DNA from: Streptomyces sp. CB02261 | GTDB lineage: Bacteria > Actinomycetota > Actinomycetes > Streptomycetales > Streptomycetaceae | DNA: 64,000 nt | Direction: 5' to 3' | NCBI RefSeq assembly: GCF_001905665.1 | Contig: NZ_LIVX01000015.1 | Coordinates: forward strand, 95,300 to 159,299 | Part shown: one piece after another, positions 50,349 through 58,025 of the stretch | Layout of the letters: each line of letters opens with the position of its first letter | Position numbering within the stretch: the stretch's first letter is position 1 | Notes under the pieces: model-generated | Databases searched by the model: none | What the model saw: the letters and a program-made list of their open reading frames with translations, nothing else | What the model was told of the DNA's origin: nothing | Position numbers and translations under genes: made by a program

Positions 50349-51695
50349 TCAGCAGCGGGCCGCGGCCTTCTCGGGCTGCGGGACGCCGGACGTCACCACG
50401 CGGGACGGTGACCGGTGCAGCTTCAGGGCCACCGCCGCCGTGCCGAGGCCGAGGGCCGTCATCGCCGCGCCCGCCCAGGCCGTGGAGGCGAAGCCGAGGC
50501 CCGCGTCGATGACCGTGCCGCCGAGCCAGGGGCCGCCGGTGTTGCCGAGGTTGAAGGCGGCGGTGGTGGTGGCGCCGGCGAGGGTGGGGGCGGCGCCGGC
50601 GACGTTGAACATGCGGGCGTTGAGGGCCGGCGCCGTGTAGAAGGCGGAGACGCCGAGGAGGAAGGCGAGGACGACGGTCGCGGCCGGGCTCGTCGCGAAG
50701 AGGGCCAGGGCCACCAGGAAGGCGGTGGAGGCGGCGATGCCGGTGAGCATCACGCCGAAGAGGTGGGCGTCGGCGACGCGGCCGCCGATCGCCGTACCGA
50801 CGACGGCGCCGATGCCGAAGAGCGCGAGCACGCCCGAGACCCAGCCCTTGTCGAGGCCGGAGACGTCGGTGAGGAGCGGGGCGAGGTACGAGAAGGCGCA
50901 GAAGACGCCGCCGGCCGCGAGCGCCGTCACGGCGACGGAGAGGAGGACCTGGCGGTCGCGGTAGATGGCGAGCTCCCGCTTGAGGCGGGGCTTGGTCTCG
51001 GGGAGCGGGATGTGCGGGATACGGGTCACCACGCCGACGAGGGCGATGGCGGAGGCCGCGCCGACCGCCCAGAACGCGGAGCGCCAGCCGAGGTGCTCGC
51101 CGAGGAAGGCGCCCGCCGGGACGCCGAGGACGTTCGCGATGGAGAGGCCGCCGATCATGACCGCCATGGCCCGGGCACGGGAGCCCACCGGGACCATCGC
51201 GATGGCGACCGCCGCGCCGACCGCCCAGAAGCCCGCGCAGGCGAGGGCGCTGATCACGCGCGAGGCGAAGAGGATCGCGTAGTTCGGGGCGAGCGCGCCG
51301 GCTATCTGGCCCAGGCCGAAGACGGTGATCAGGGCGATCAGGGTCGTCTTCCGGGGAAGTCTCAGGGTCGCCACCGCGAGGAGCGGGGCGCCGACGACCA
51401 TGCCGATGGCGAAGGCCGAGATGAGCAGTCCGGCGCGGGGGATGGAGACGTTCATGTCCTCCGCGATGGGCGGCAGCAGCCCCGACAGCATGAACTCGCT
51501 CGTGCCGAGCGCGAAGACGGAGAGACCCAGGATGTAGACGGCCAGCGGCATGCGGGTGCCGGGGGCGGGCGACGCGGCCGGCGACGCGGCGGTCGGTGTC
51601 GTGGGGTCGGCGGGTTCGGGGTGCTCGGTGGGCTCGGCGTGCTCGGCGGAGGGAGACGGCATGACATGTGCCAACCCGATGTTCGTACCTGTCAT
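50349..51695 (-). CDS. MFS exporter, Cmx/CmrA chloramphenicol-efflux type
   Basis: 448 residues from ATG 51695 (an ATG at 51662 is also possible). A 45-residue Pro/Ala/Glu-rich N-terminal tail precedes 12 membrane helices. Signature segments are LAVYILGLSVFALGTSEFMLSGLLPPIAEDM, IGMVVGAPLLAVATLRLPRK and SRVISALACAGFWAVGAAVA, typical of DHA1 family chloramphenicol exporters of actinobacteria. Lies immediately upstream of the CPT-like kinase (44-bp gap), so the two likely form a resistance operon. Confidence 0.87.
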   Translation of the reverse strand: MTGTNIGLAHVMPSPSAEHAEPTEHPEPADPTTPTAASPAASPAPGTRMPLAVYILGLSVFALGTSEFMLSGLLPPIAEDMNVSIPRAGLLISAFAIGMVVGAPLLAVATLRLPRKTTLIALITVFGLGQIAGALAPNYAILFASRVISALACAGFWAVGAAVAIAMVPVGSRARAMAVMIGGLSIANVLGVPAGAFLGEHLGWRSAFWAVGAASAIALVGVVTRIPHIPLPETKPRLKRELAIYRDRQVLLSVAVTALAAGGVFCAFSYLAPLLTDVSGLDKGWVSGVLALFGIGAVVGTAIGGRVADAHLFGVMLTGIAASTAFLVALALFATSPAATVVLAFLLGVSAFYTAPALNARMFNVAGAAPTLAGATTTAAFNLGNTGGPWLGGTVIDAGLGFASTAWAGAAMTALGLGTAAVALKLHRSPSRVVTSGVPQPEKAAARC

Positions 51696-51751
51696 TCCGG
51701 GTGCGGTGGATTTCTCGGGATGCGAGACGGGCGCCGGATGCCGTCCCGGCC

Positions 51752-52414
51752 TCAGCGCGCCGTGAGCTCCGCGAGTTCCTTCTCCAGGTTCTCCCGTGCC
51801 TTTTCCTCCCACACCGCCGCCCCGTACGGGGTGCGGAAGAGCCGGGGCAGGCCGAGGAGCTGGCGGAGGACGGCGGCGCGGCCCGCGCGGAAGGCCTCCT
51901 CGGGGACGAAGCCGTACTCCTCGCGGACCGCCTGTGTGTACCCCCGGTAGGTATCGGGGTCCGTCGCGAGGATCGCCAGGTCGGCGTCGCAGAGGGTCTC
52001 GCCGTTCAGGTCGCCCTGGTCCGGGTCGTGGGTGGTCGTGAGGCGGACCAGGCGGGCCACCTCCGTCACCTCGTGCGCGGTGAGCCCGGCCTCGGTGAGG
52101 GCCTTCTCGGCCAGGGCGGCCGAGCGCTCCTCGTTCTCCGAGCGGTCGGGGCGGTAGACCGCGTCGTGGAACCAGGCGGCGAGCCGTACGAGCTCCAGCT
52201 CGCCGCCCTCGCCGCCCTGGTCGGTCAGCTCGTCGATGCGGTCGAGGACCGCCTGGAGGTGGTCGACCGTGTGGTAGCGGCGCTGCGGCTCGGCCCAGCG
52301 GGACAGCAGGTTCCGGCCGTACGGGGCGGGGTCGGGGCCCACGCGTCCGGCGCGGGCGGCGAGCAGGGTGGCGTTCCAGCGCTGGAGCAGCTCGGGGTGT
52401 TCCTCGGCGGTCAT
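51752..52414 (-). CDS. HD-domain metal-dependent phosphohydrolase-like protein
   Basis: 220 residues from ATG 52414. RRYHTVDHLQAVLDRIDEL and LAAWFHDAVYRP give the H...HD metal ligands, with later VARLVRLTTTHDP and DADLAILATDPDTYRGYTQAVREEY. These match the predicted metal-dependent HD phosphohydrolase group common in bacteria; the nucleotide substrate is unknown. Ends 57 nt before the exporter gene start and could be cotranscribed with it. Confidence 0.85.
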   Translation of the reverse strand: MTAEEHPELLQRWNATLLAARAGRVGPDPAPYGRNLLSRWAEPQRRYHTVDHLQAVLDRIDELTDQGGEGGELELVRLAAWFHDAVYRPDRSENEERSAALAEKALTEAGLTAHEVTEVARLVRLTTTHDPDQGDLNGETLCDADLAILATDPDTYRGYTQAVREEYGFVPEEAFRAGRAAVLRQLLGLPRLFRTPYGAAVWEEKARENLEKELAELTAR

Positions 52415-52492
52415 GGGGGCATTCTGCCCGCCCGGGGGTGCGGAACGGGTGCTTCCCACGCGCCCTCGCCACCGCTCCCCGCTCACTCTTAC

Positions 52493-52509
52493 ATACCCCC
52501 CATGGGTAT
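52493..52509. promoter_or_regulatory. CsoR-like palindrome 1 before the DHA2 pump
   Basis: ATACCC-CCCAT-GGGTAT, perfect 6-bp arms. TACC...GGTA with G/C-tracts is the form bound by CsoR-family repressors (copper or persulfide sensors). Confidence 0.55.
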
Positions 52510-52528
52510 GCTACGGTGCTCCGCACAG

Positions 52529-52545
52529 GTACCCCCTAGGGGTAT
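52529..52545. promoter_or_regulatory. CsoR-like palindrome 2 before the DHA2 pump
   Basis: TACCCCCTAGGGGTA core, centred 36 bp from palindrome 1 and 46 nt before the start codon. Two sites on nearly the same helix face suggest cooperative repression. Confidence 0.6.
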
Positions 52546-52590
52546 GCCCCGAGCCTGCTCGGGGCCCGACGCGAGCGAAGGGTCAGGGCA

Positions 52591-54030
52591 ATGTCAACCG
52601 TCAATCCCCGGCGCTGGTGGGCACTTGTCGTGCTCGCCGCCGCACAGTTCATGGTCATCATGGACACCTCGATCATCGGGGTCGCACTCCCCGAGATGCA
52701 GAAGGACCTGGGCTTCTCGCAGAGCGAGCTCCAGTGGATCTTCAACGCCTACGTCATCGTCTTCGGCGGTCTGCTGCTCCTCGGCGGACGCCTCTCCGAC
52801 CTCGTCGGGGCCCGCAGGATCTTCGTCACCGGCTGGGCCGTCATGATCGCCGGATCCGTCGTCGCGGCCGCCGCGCAGACCGCCTGGGTCGAGATCGCGG
52901 GCCGCGCCGTCCAGGGCGTCGGCGGGGCGCTCATCGCGCCCTCCGCCATGACCCTGCTGATGATGCTCTTCATGCACGACCCGAAGGAACTCGGCAAGGC
53001 GATGGCGCTCTACGGCGCCGCCGCCCCCGCAGGCGGCACCGCGGGCGTCTTCCTCGGTGGTGTCTTCACCGAGTGGATGAGCTGGCAGTGGGTCTTCATC
53101 ATCTACATCCCCATCGGCCTCGCCACCCTCGCCGCCACCAAGGTGCTCCCGAACGTCGAGTCCCGCCGCGGCTCGGTCGACGTCCTCGGCGCCGTCGCCG
53201 TCACCGCCGGCCTCGCGCTCGCCGTCTTCGCCGTGGTCCGCGCCCCCGAGGTCGGCTGGGGATCCACCGGCACGATCCTCCAGCTGATCGGCGCCGCCGC
53301 CCTCCTCGCGCTCTTCTTCGTGATCCAGAAGAGCATCGGCGAGCCGCTCATGCCCCTCAGCGTCTGGCGCGTCCCGCGCCTCGGCTCGGCCAACCTGGCC
53401 ATGACGCTGCTCGGCGCCGCGTGGATCCCGATGTGGTACTTCCTCAACCTGTACCTCCAGCAGGTCCTCGGCTTCGGCGCCTTCGAGTCCGGTGCCGCGC
53501 TGCTCCCGATGACCGTGCTCCTCATGATCTTCATGACGGCCATCACGGCCCGGCTCATGATGAAGGTCGGTGCCAAGCCGCTCATCGCGGGCGGCCTCCT
53601 CGTCCTCGCGGCCGGTCTGGTCTGGCTGGCGGCCGTCCCGCCCACCGGCACCTTCCTCGTCGACGTCCTGCCGGCCTCCCTGGTCGCCGCGCTCGGCATG
53701 TCCCTCGCCTACATCCCGGCGATGATCGCCGCCATGTCCGGCGCCCCGCAGGAGCAGGCCGGTCTCGCCTCCGGCATCGTCAACACCACCTACAACGTGG
53801 GCTCCGCGCTGGGTCTCGCCGCCCTCACCGCCGTCGCCATGTCGCAGGGCGCCGACCAGCTCGGCAACCTGCCCAGGCTGACGGACGGCTTCTCGTCCGC
53901 CTTCATCGGCGCCGCGATCGTCGCCGCCGCCGGCGGTGTGATCACCCTGCTCGTCATGAAGAGCGACAAGACGGTCGCCGCCGAGGCCGCGGCCGCTCCC
54001 GCCCCGCAGAGCGAGAAGGTCTCGGCCTGA
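52591..54030 (+). CDS. DHA2-family (EmrB/QacA) MFS exporter
   Basis: 479 residues, 14 membrane helices. WWALVVLAAAQFMVIMDTSIIGVALPEMQKDLGFSQSELQWIFNAYVIVFGGLLLLGGRLSDLVGARR contains the DHA2 motif with Asp25 in helix 1 and motif A. GRAVQGVGGALIAPSAM is antiporter motif C. A proton-driven multidrug exporter; substrate unknown. Tandem CsoR-like operators precede it, and it ends at a strong terminator, so it is a single-gene unit. It may serve the biosynthetic operon 1.4 kb downstream, but this is only positional. Confidence 0.9.
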   Translation: MSTVNPRRWWALVVLAAAQFMVIMDTSIIGVALPEMQKDLGFSQSELQWIFNAYVIVFGGLLLLGGRLSDLVGARRIFVTGWAVMIAGSVVAAAAQTAWVEIAGRAVQGVGGALIAPSAMTLLMMLFMHDPKELGKAMALYGAAAPAGGTAGVFLGGVFTEWMSWQWVFIIYIPIGLATLAATKVLPNVESRRGSVDVLGAVAVTAGLALAVFAVVRAPEVGWGSTGTILQLIGAAALLALFFVIQKSIGEPLMPLSVWRVPRLGSANLAMTLLGAAWIPMWYFLNLYLQQVLGFGAFESGAALLPMTVLLMIFMTAITARLMMKVGAKPLIAGGLLVLAAGLVWLAAVPPTGTFLVDVLPASLVAALGMSLAYIPAMIAAMSGAPQEQAGLASGIVNTTYNVGSALGLAALTAVAMSQGADQLGNLPRLTDGFSSAFIGAAIVAAAGGVITLLVMKSDKTVAAEAAAAPAPQSEKVSA

Positions 54031-54039
54031 ACCGCCCCG

Positions 54040-54083
54040 AAGGGGCCGCCCGATGTCCGTCGCCGGACGTCGGGCGGCCCCTT
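54040..54083 (+). terminator. Terminator of the DHA2 exporter gene
   Basis: 20-bp stem with one mismatch (AAGGGGCCGCCCGATGTCCG and partner) and a TCGC loop, followed by TCCC. Confidence 0.9.
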
Positions 54084-54106
54084 TCCCGTATCCGGAAAGG
54101 AAAGCC

Positions 54107-55276
54107 GTGGAACTGAACACCCGTGCCGTGCACGTCGCCAACGAACCCCTGCCCACCGGCAGCCGGCCGCTCTCCGTGCCCCTCGTGCTGTCCTCCGCCT
54201 TCGCCTTCGACTCCGCCGACGAGCTCGCGGACGCCATGGCCGGGCCGGACGGGGCGTACGTCTACGGCCGCCGCGGCAACCCGACCGTCCGGGCCCTGGA
54301 GCAGACCCTCGCGGGGCTCGAACAGGGCGCCGGGGCCATCGCCTTCGCCTCCGGGATGGGCGCGATCAGCGGGGTGCTGCTCGCGCTCCTGCGGCCCGGT
54401 GACCGCGTGGTGGCCCAGCGCTGCCTGTACGGCGGGACGCACGCCGTCCTCGGGGACCTGGCCGGGCGGTACGGGATCGAGGTCGTACGGATCTCGGGCG
54501 ACGATCCCGCCGAGCTCGAAGCCGCCGCCGTGCACCCCGCGACCCGGCTGCTGATCCTGGAGACCATCGCCAACCCCACCGGCCAGGTCCCCGACCTGCC
54601 GGGCCTGCTCGCCGCCGCCCGCACGCTCGGGGTGACGAGCGTCGTCGACAACTCGCTCGCCTCGCCGGTGCTGTGCCGCCCGCTGGAGCGCGGCGCCGAC
54701 ATCGTCGTCCACTCCACCACCAAGTACCTCTCCGGGCACTCCGACGTCCTCGGCGGCGCCGCCGTGTTCGCCGACGACGCCCTGCGGCGCCGGGTGTGGC
54801 CCCGAACGGTCGAACTCGGCGCGTGCGCGGACCCGTTCGCCGCCTGGCTGACCCTGCGCGGGATCCCGACGCTGCCGCTGCGGATGCGGGAGCACTGCGC
54901 CAACGCCACCGTCCTCGCCGAGCGGCTCACCGCCCACCCCGCCGTCACGGCCGTCCACCACCCCCTGCTCCCCGGCCACCCCTCGTACGCCGTCGCGCGC
55001 GAGGTGCTCGCGGGCGGCGGGGGGCTGCTCTCGTTCGAGCCGGCGGGCGGCCGGGAGGCGGGCCGGGCCTTCGTCGAGCGCGTGCGACTGGCCCGGCTCG
55101 CACTCTCCCTCGGCGGGGTGGAGACCCTCGTGACGCATCCCGCGTCGACCTCGCACCGCGAGCTGGACGGGGCCGCGCTGGCCGCCGCCGGGATAGCCCC
55201 GGGTCTGGTGCGGATGTCCGTCGGCATCGAGCACGTGGAGGACCTCTGGGCCGACATCGAACAGGCCCTCGGCTGA
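54107..55276 (+). CDS. Cys/Met-metabolism PLP enzyme (cystathionine lyase/synthase family)
   Basis: 389 residues from GTG 54107 with GGAAAGG 5 nt upstream. Start LNTRAVHVANEPLPTGSRPLSVPLVLSSAF; YVYGRRGNPTVRALEQTLAGLEQGAGAIAFASGMGAIS; PLP lysine in STTKYLSGHSD (Lys206); end SVGIEHVEDLWADIEQAL. All are features of the gamma-family (cystathionine gamma-lyase, gamma-synthase, methionine gamma-lyase). Exact reaction cannot be set from sequence. Located just before the methyl-cycle-rich operon, it could supply or use homocysteine. Confidence 0.88.
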   Translation: MELNTRAVHVANEPLPTGSRPLSVPLVLSSAFAFDSADELADAMAGPDGAYVYGRRGNPTVRALEQTLAGLEQGAGAIAFASGMGAISGVLLALLRPGDRVVAQRCLYGGTHAVLGDLAGRYGIEVVRISGDDPAELEAAAVHPATRLLILETIANPTGQVPDLPGLLAAARTLGVTSVVDNSLASPVLCRPLERGADIVVHSTTKYLSGHSDVLGGAAVFADDALRRRVWPRTVELGACADPFAAWLTLRGIPTLPLRMREHCANATVLAERLTAHPAVTAVHHPLLPGHPSYAVAREVLAGGGGLLSFEPAGGREAGRAFVERVRLARLALSLGGVETLVTHPASTSHRELDGAALAAAGIAPGLVRMSVGIEHVEDLWADIEQALG

Positions 55277-55321
55277 AGGGAGTCGGACGCGGAGCCGGAT
55301 CCTCATGAGCCTTTTTTTGGG

Positions 55322-55351
55322 TTGACAAAATAAATGGTCAATTCGTAGATT
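55322..55351 (+). promoter_or_regulatory. Strong promoter of the biosynthetic operon with overlapping inverted repeat
   Basis: Consensus TTGACA, 18 nt, TAGATT in an AT-rich island following a T7 tract. TTGAC-N10-GTCAA (55322-55341) forms an inverted repeat over the -35, a natural repressor site. Start codon is 47 nt after the -10. Confidence 0.75.
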
Positions 55352-55397
55352 GGATGTCGCCAGGGAAAGACCACTCCTAGGTCAAGGGGGGCGCGCG

Positions 55398-55937
55398 ATG
55401 CGCTACTTCGAGGACTTCCGGCCCGGCGACGTCCACGAGCTGGGCACCGTCACCGTCTCGACGGAGGAGGTGCTGGAGTTCGGCAGGCGCTTCGACCCGC
55501 AGCCCTTCCACACGGACCCCGCGCTCGCGGAGCACTCGCAGTTCCGCGGCCTGATCGCGAGCGGGTTCCACACCCAGGCGATGTTCATGCGCCGCTACGT
55601 CGACGGGCTGCTCGCCTACAGCGCCTGTATGGGCTCGCCCGGCATCGACGAGGTCCGCTACCTGCGGCCCGTCCGCCCGGGCGACGTCCTCGCCGCGCGC
55701 GTCGAGATCCTCGGATCCACCCCGTCGCCGTTCAACCCCGCCACCGGCACCGTCAAACCGCGGTGCACCCTGGTGGCCCCCGACGGGACGGCCGTGTTCA
55801 GCATGATCCTGCACAGCATCTTCCGCCGGCGCCCCGCCGACGCCGAGGCCGGCCATCTGTCGTCGATGCCCGCGGCCGAGGACCCCGTCGCCTGTGCGCG
55901 ACCGGCCACGACCTGTGCCCCCGTCATGAGCGCCTGA
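55398..55937 (+). CDS. MaoC-like hotdog dehydratase
   Basis: 179 residues from ATG 55398 (AAGGGGGG 8 nt upstream). Hotdog fold: YFEDFRPGDVHELGTVTVSTEEVLEFGRRFDPQPFHTDP, where Asp/His of DPQPFHTD are the (R)-hydratase catalytic residues, then GLIASGFHTQAMFMR and VRYLRPVRPGDVL. Members hydrate or dehydrate acyl-thioesters. The last 30 residues are a non-conserved tail. First gene of the operon; in this context a carrier-protein-bound thioester is the expected substrate. Confidence 0.88.
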   Translation: MRYFEDFRPGDVHELGTVTVSTEEVLEFGRRFDPQPFHTDPALAEHSQFRGLIASGFHTQAMFMRRYVDGLLAYSACMGSPGIDEVRYLRPVRPGDVLAARVEILGSTPSPFNPATGTVKPRCTLVAPDGTAVFSMILHSIFRRRPADAEAGHLSSMPAAEDPVACARPATTCAPVMSA

Positions 55938-56015
55938 CGAGACCGTTTTTCGTCGGGCCCTGCCCCTGAACACGGCCGTCCGTATCACCGGAAACCAACT
56001 GAAGGGGGACCTCCT

Positions 56016-56867
56016 GTGGAGGCCGTATCCCGCACCGCCCAGTGGACCGCCGCCGCGCGCGCCCTGGAGACCGAGCGCGAGGACCGGCTGTTCGCCGATC
56101 CTTACGCGCGCACCGTCGCCGACCGCATCGGCTTCGAACTGCTGGAGCGCTACGCCGGGGGCGGCACCGTGCCGTTCCTCGCCATCCGCACCACCTACCT
56201 CGACCGCGCCATCGTCCGGGCCGTGGAGGAGCGGGGCATCCGCCAGGTCGTCTTCCTCGCCGCCGGCATGGACACCCGCTTCTTCCGGCTGCCCTGGCCC
56301 GACGGCGTCACCGTCTACGAGCTCGACCGCCCCGCCCTCCTGGAGGCCAAGGCCGAGATGCTGGCGGGCGAGCCCCGGCCGGCCGGCCGCACCCGGGTCA
56401 CCGTCCCCGTCGACCTGACCCAGGACTGGACGGGACCCCTCAAGGAGGCGGGCTGGAAGAGCGACGAGCCCGTCCTGTGGGTCGTCGAGGGCCTGCTCTT
56501 CTTCCTGCCCGAGCCGGCCGTACGGACCCTGATCTCGACGCTCTCCGCGCACGCCGCCCCCGGCTCCGTGCTGCTCGGCGACGTCATCTCCAGGGCCGCC
56601 CTGGAGAACCCGCTCGCCCGCGGCTTCATGAAGGCCCTGGACGAGGACGGCAACCCGTGGCTGTTCGGCACCGAGGAGCCCGAGGCGCTGCTCGACGACT
56701 GCGGCTGGTCCGTACGGGAGGTCAAGCAGCCCGGCGAACCGGGCGCCGACTTCGACCGCTGGCCCTACCCGGTCCCGGCCCGGTCCGTCCCGCGCGTGCC
56801 CCGCTCCTTCCTGTTCACCTGCGACCTGCCGGGCGCGACCGGACGCGACTCGGAGGTGGCCGCATGA
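56016..56867 (+). CDS. SAM-dependent methyltransferase, LCMT-like (TIGR00027 type)
   Basis: 283 residues, GTG start with GAAGGGGG upstream. RTAQWTAAARALETEREDRLFADPYA and QVVFLAAGMDTRFFRLPWPDGVTVYELD are typical of the leucine-carboxyl-methyltransferase-like family abundant in actinobacteria; WVVEGLLFFLPE completes the core. Family members methylate carboxyl or hydroxyl groups of small molecules. Its final 17 codons are duplicated in the relic ORF that follows, and stop and next start overlap (ATGA). Confidence 0.9.
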   Translation: MEAVSRTAQWTAAARALETEREDRLFADPYARTVADRIGFELLERYAGGGTVPFLAIRTTYLDRAIVRAVEERGIRQVVFLAAGMDTRFFRLPWPDGVTVYELDRPALLEAKAEMLAGEPRPAGRTRVTVPVDLTQDWTGPLKEAGWKSDEPVLWVVEGLLFFLPEPAVRTLISTLSAHAAPGSVLLGDVISRAALENPLARGFMKALDEDGNPWLFGTEEPEALLDDCGWSVREVKQPGEPGADFDRWPYPVPARSVPRVPRSFLFTCDLPGATGRDSEVAA

Positions 56868-56962
56868 CCGCCCGTCGGGGGTCCGGGGGTCGTCCCCCGG
56901 TTCGGCACAGCACCTGCGACCTGCCGGGCACCACCGCACACGACTCGGAGGCCGCCGCATGA
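56864..56962 (+). pseudogene. 32-codon relic between the two methyltransferase genes
   Basis: ATG at 56864 overlaps the upstream stop, and its own TGA overlaps the next ATG at 56959. The last 17 codons (CDLPGTTAHDSEAAA region) copy the end of the preceding methyltransferase (CDLPGATGRDSEVAA). The middle contains a CCGGGGG-TCGT-CCCCCGG hairpin. It looks like the leftover 3' end of a deleted duplicate methyltransferase gene. Confidence 0.7.
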
Positions 56963-58002
56963 CCGCCCACGACTTCCACCAGCGGGTCATCACCGACGCC
57001 GGCGCGGCCGTCCGCGGTCTGACCGTCGCCCTCGGCGAGCGCCTCGGCCTGTACAAGGCGCTGGCCGCCGGCGGTCCCCTGACCGCCGGGCAGCTCGCGG
57101 AGGCGACCGGCACGAACGAGCGGTACGTCGAGGAGTGGCTGCACGCCCAGCTCTCCGCCGGGTACGTCGAGCGGCACCCGAGCTCCCGCACGTACACGCT
57201 CCCCGCCGACCACGTCGAGGTGCTCGCCGACCCGAAGGCCGTCACGTACGCCGCCGGGTTCTTCACCGCCCTGAAGGCGCTGTACGCCACCGAGGACCTG
57301 CTGGTCGAGGCGTACCGCACCGGCGACGGCGTCGGCTGGGCCGAGCACGACGCGGCCCTCGACACCGGCATGGGCTCCTTCTTCCAGCCGACGTACGAGC
57401 ACAAGCTGGTCCCGGAGTGGCTGCCCGCCCTCCACCAGGTCACCGACAAGCTGGCGGACGGCGGCACGGTCGCGGACGTCGGCTGCGGCGTCGGCCACAC
57501 CACCCTCCTCATCGCCCGCGCCTTCCCGAACGCCACCGTCCACGGTTTCGACTACTCGGAGGAGGCCATCTCGATCGCGCGGGAGCTGGCCGAGGAGGCC
57601 GGACTCTCCGACCGGGTCGTCTTCGAGGTCGCGTCGGCCGACGACTACCCCGGCTCCGGCTACGACCTGGTGTGCTTCTTCAACGCCCTGCACGACATGG
57701 GCGACCCGGTCGCCGCCGCCCGGCACGTCCACAAGTCGCTGGACGCCGACGGCACCTGGATGCTCGTCGAGTCGAACGTGTCCCCGCAGGACGTCGACGT
57801 CCAGACGCCCGCCGCCCGCATGTTCATGGCCCTGTCGGCCGTGATGTGCCTGCCCGTCGCGGTCGCCCAGCGCGGCCCGCACGCGCTCGGCAACCACTCG
57901 GGCGAGAAGGCCTTCCGGGCCATCGCGGAGGAGGCCGGCTTCACCCGCTGGCGCCGCGCCACGGAGACCCCGGTCAACGCGGTCTACGAAGTCCGCCCGT
58001 AA
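56959..58002 (+). CDS. SAM-dependent methyltransferase with winged-helix N-terminus
   Basis: 347 residues. N-terminal winged helix (GLTVALGERLGLYKALAAGGPLTAGQLAEATGTNERYVEEWLHAQLSAGYVER) as in O-methyltransferase-type and Rv2258c-like proteins, then a class I domain: VADVGCGVGHTTLLIARAFPNATVHGFDYSEE (SAM loop and acidic residue). Dimeric small-molecule methyltransferase; the O-, N- or C-acceptor cannot be told. Start follows the relic ORF by ATGA overlap. Confidence 0.9.
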   Translation: MTAHDFHQRVITDAGAAVRGLTVALGERLGLYKALAAGGPLTAGQLAEATGTNERYVEEWLHAQLSAGYVERHPSSRTYTLPADHVEVLADPKAVTYAAGFFTALKALYATEDLLVEAYRTGDGVGWAEHDAALDTGMGSFFQPTYEHKLVPEWLPALHQVTDKLADGGTVADVGCGVGHTTLLIARAFPNATVHGFDYSEEAISIARELAEEAGLSDRVVFEVASADDYPGSGYDLVCFFNALHDMGDPVAAARHVHKSLDADGTWMLVESNVSPQDVDVQTPAARMFMALSAVMCLPVAVAQRGPHALGNHSGEKAFRAIAEEAGFTRWRRATETPVNAVYEVRP

Positions 58003-58025
58003 TCCGACCAAGAGGAGTTACCGCC

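Noticed and set aside
49772..51695. Part of a chloramphenicol biosynthetic cluster
   Set aside because: No p-aminophenylserine NRPS, ADC synthase-like or halogenase genes are in the window; only resistance-type genes are seen.
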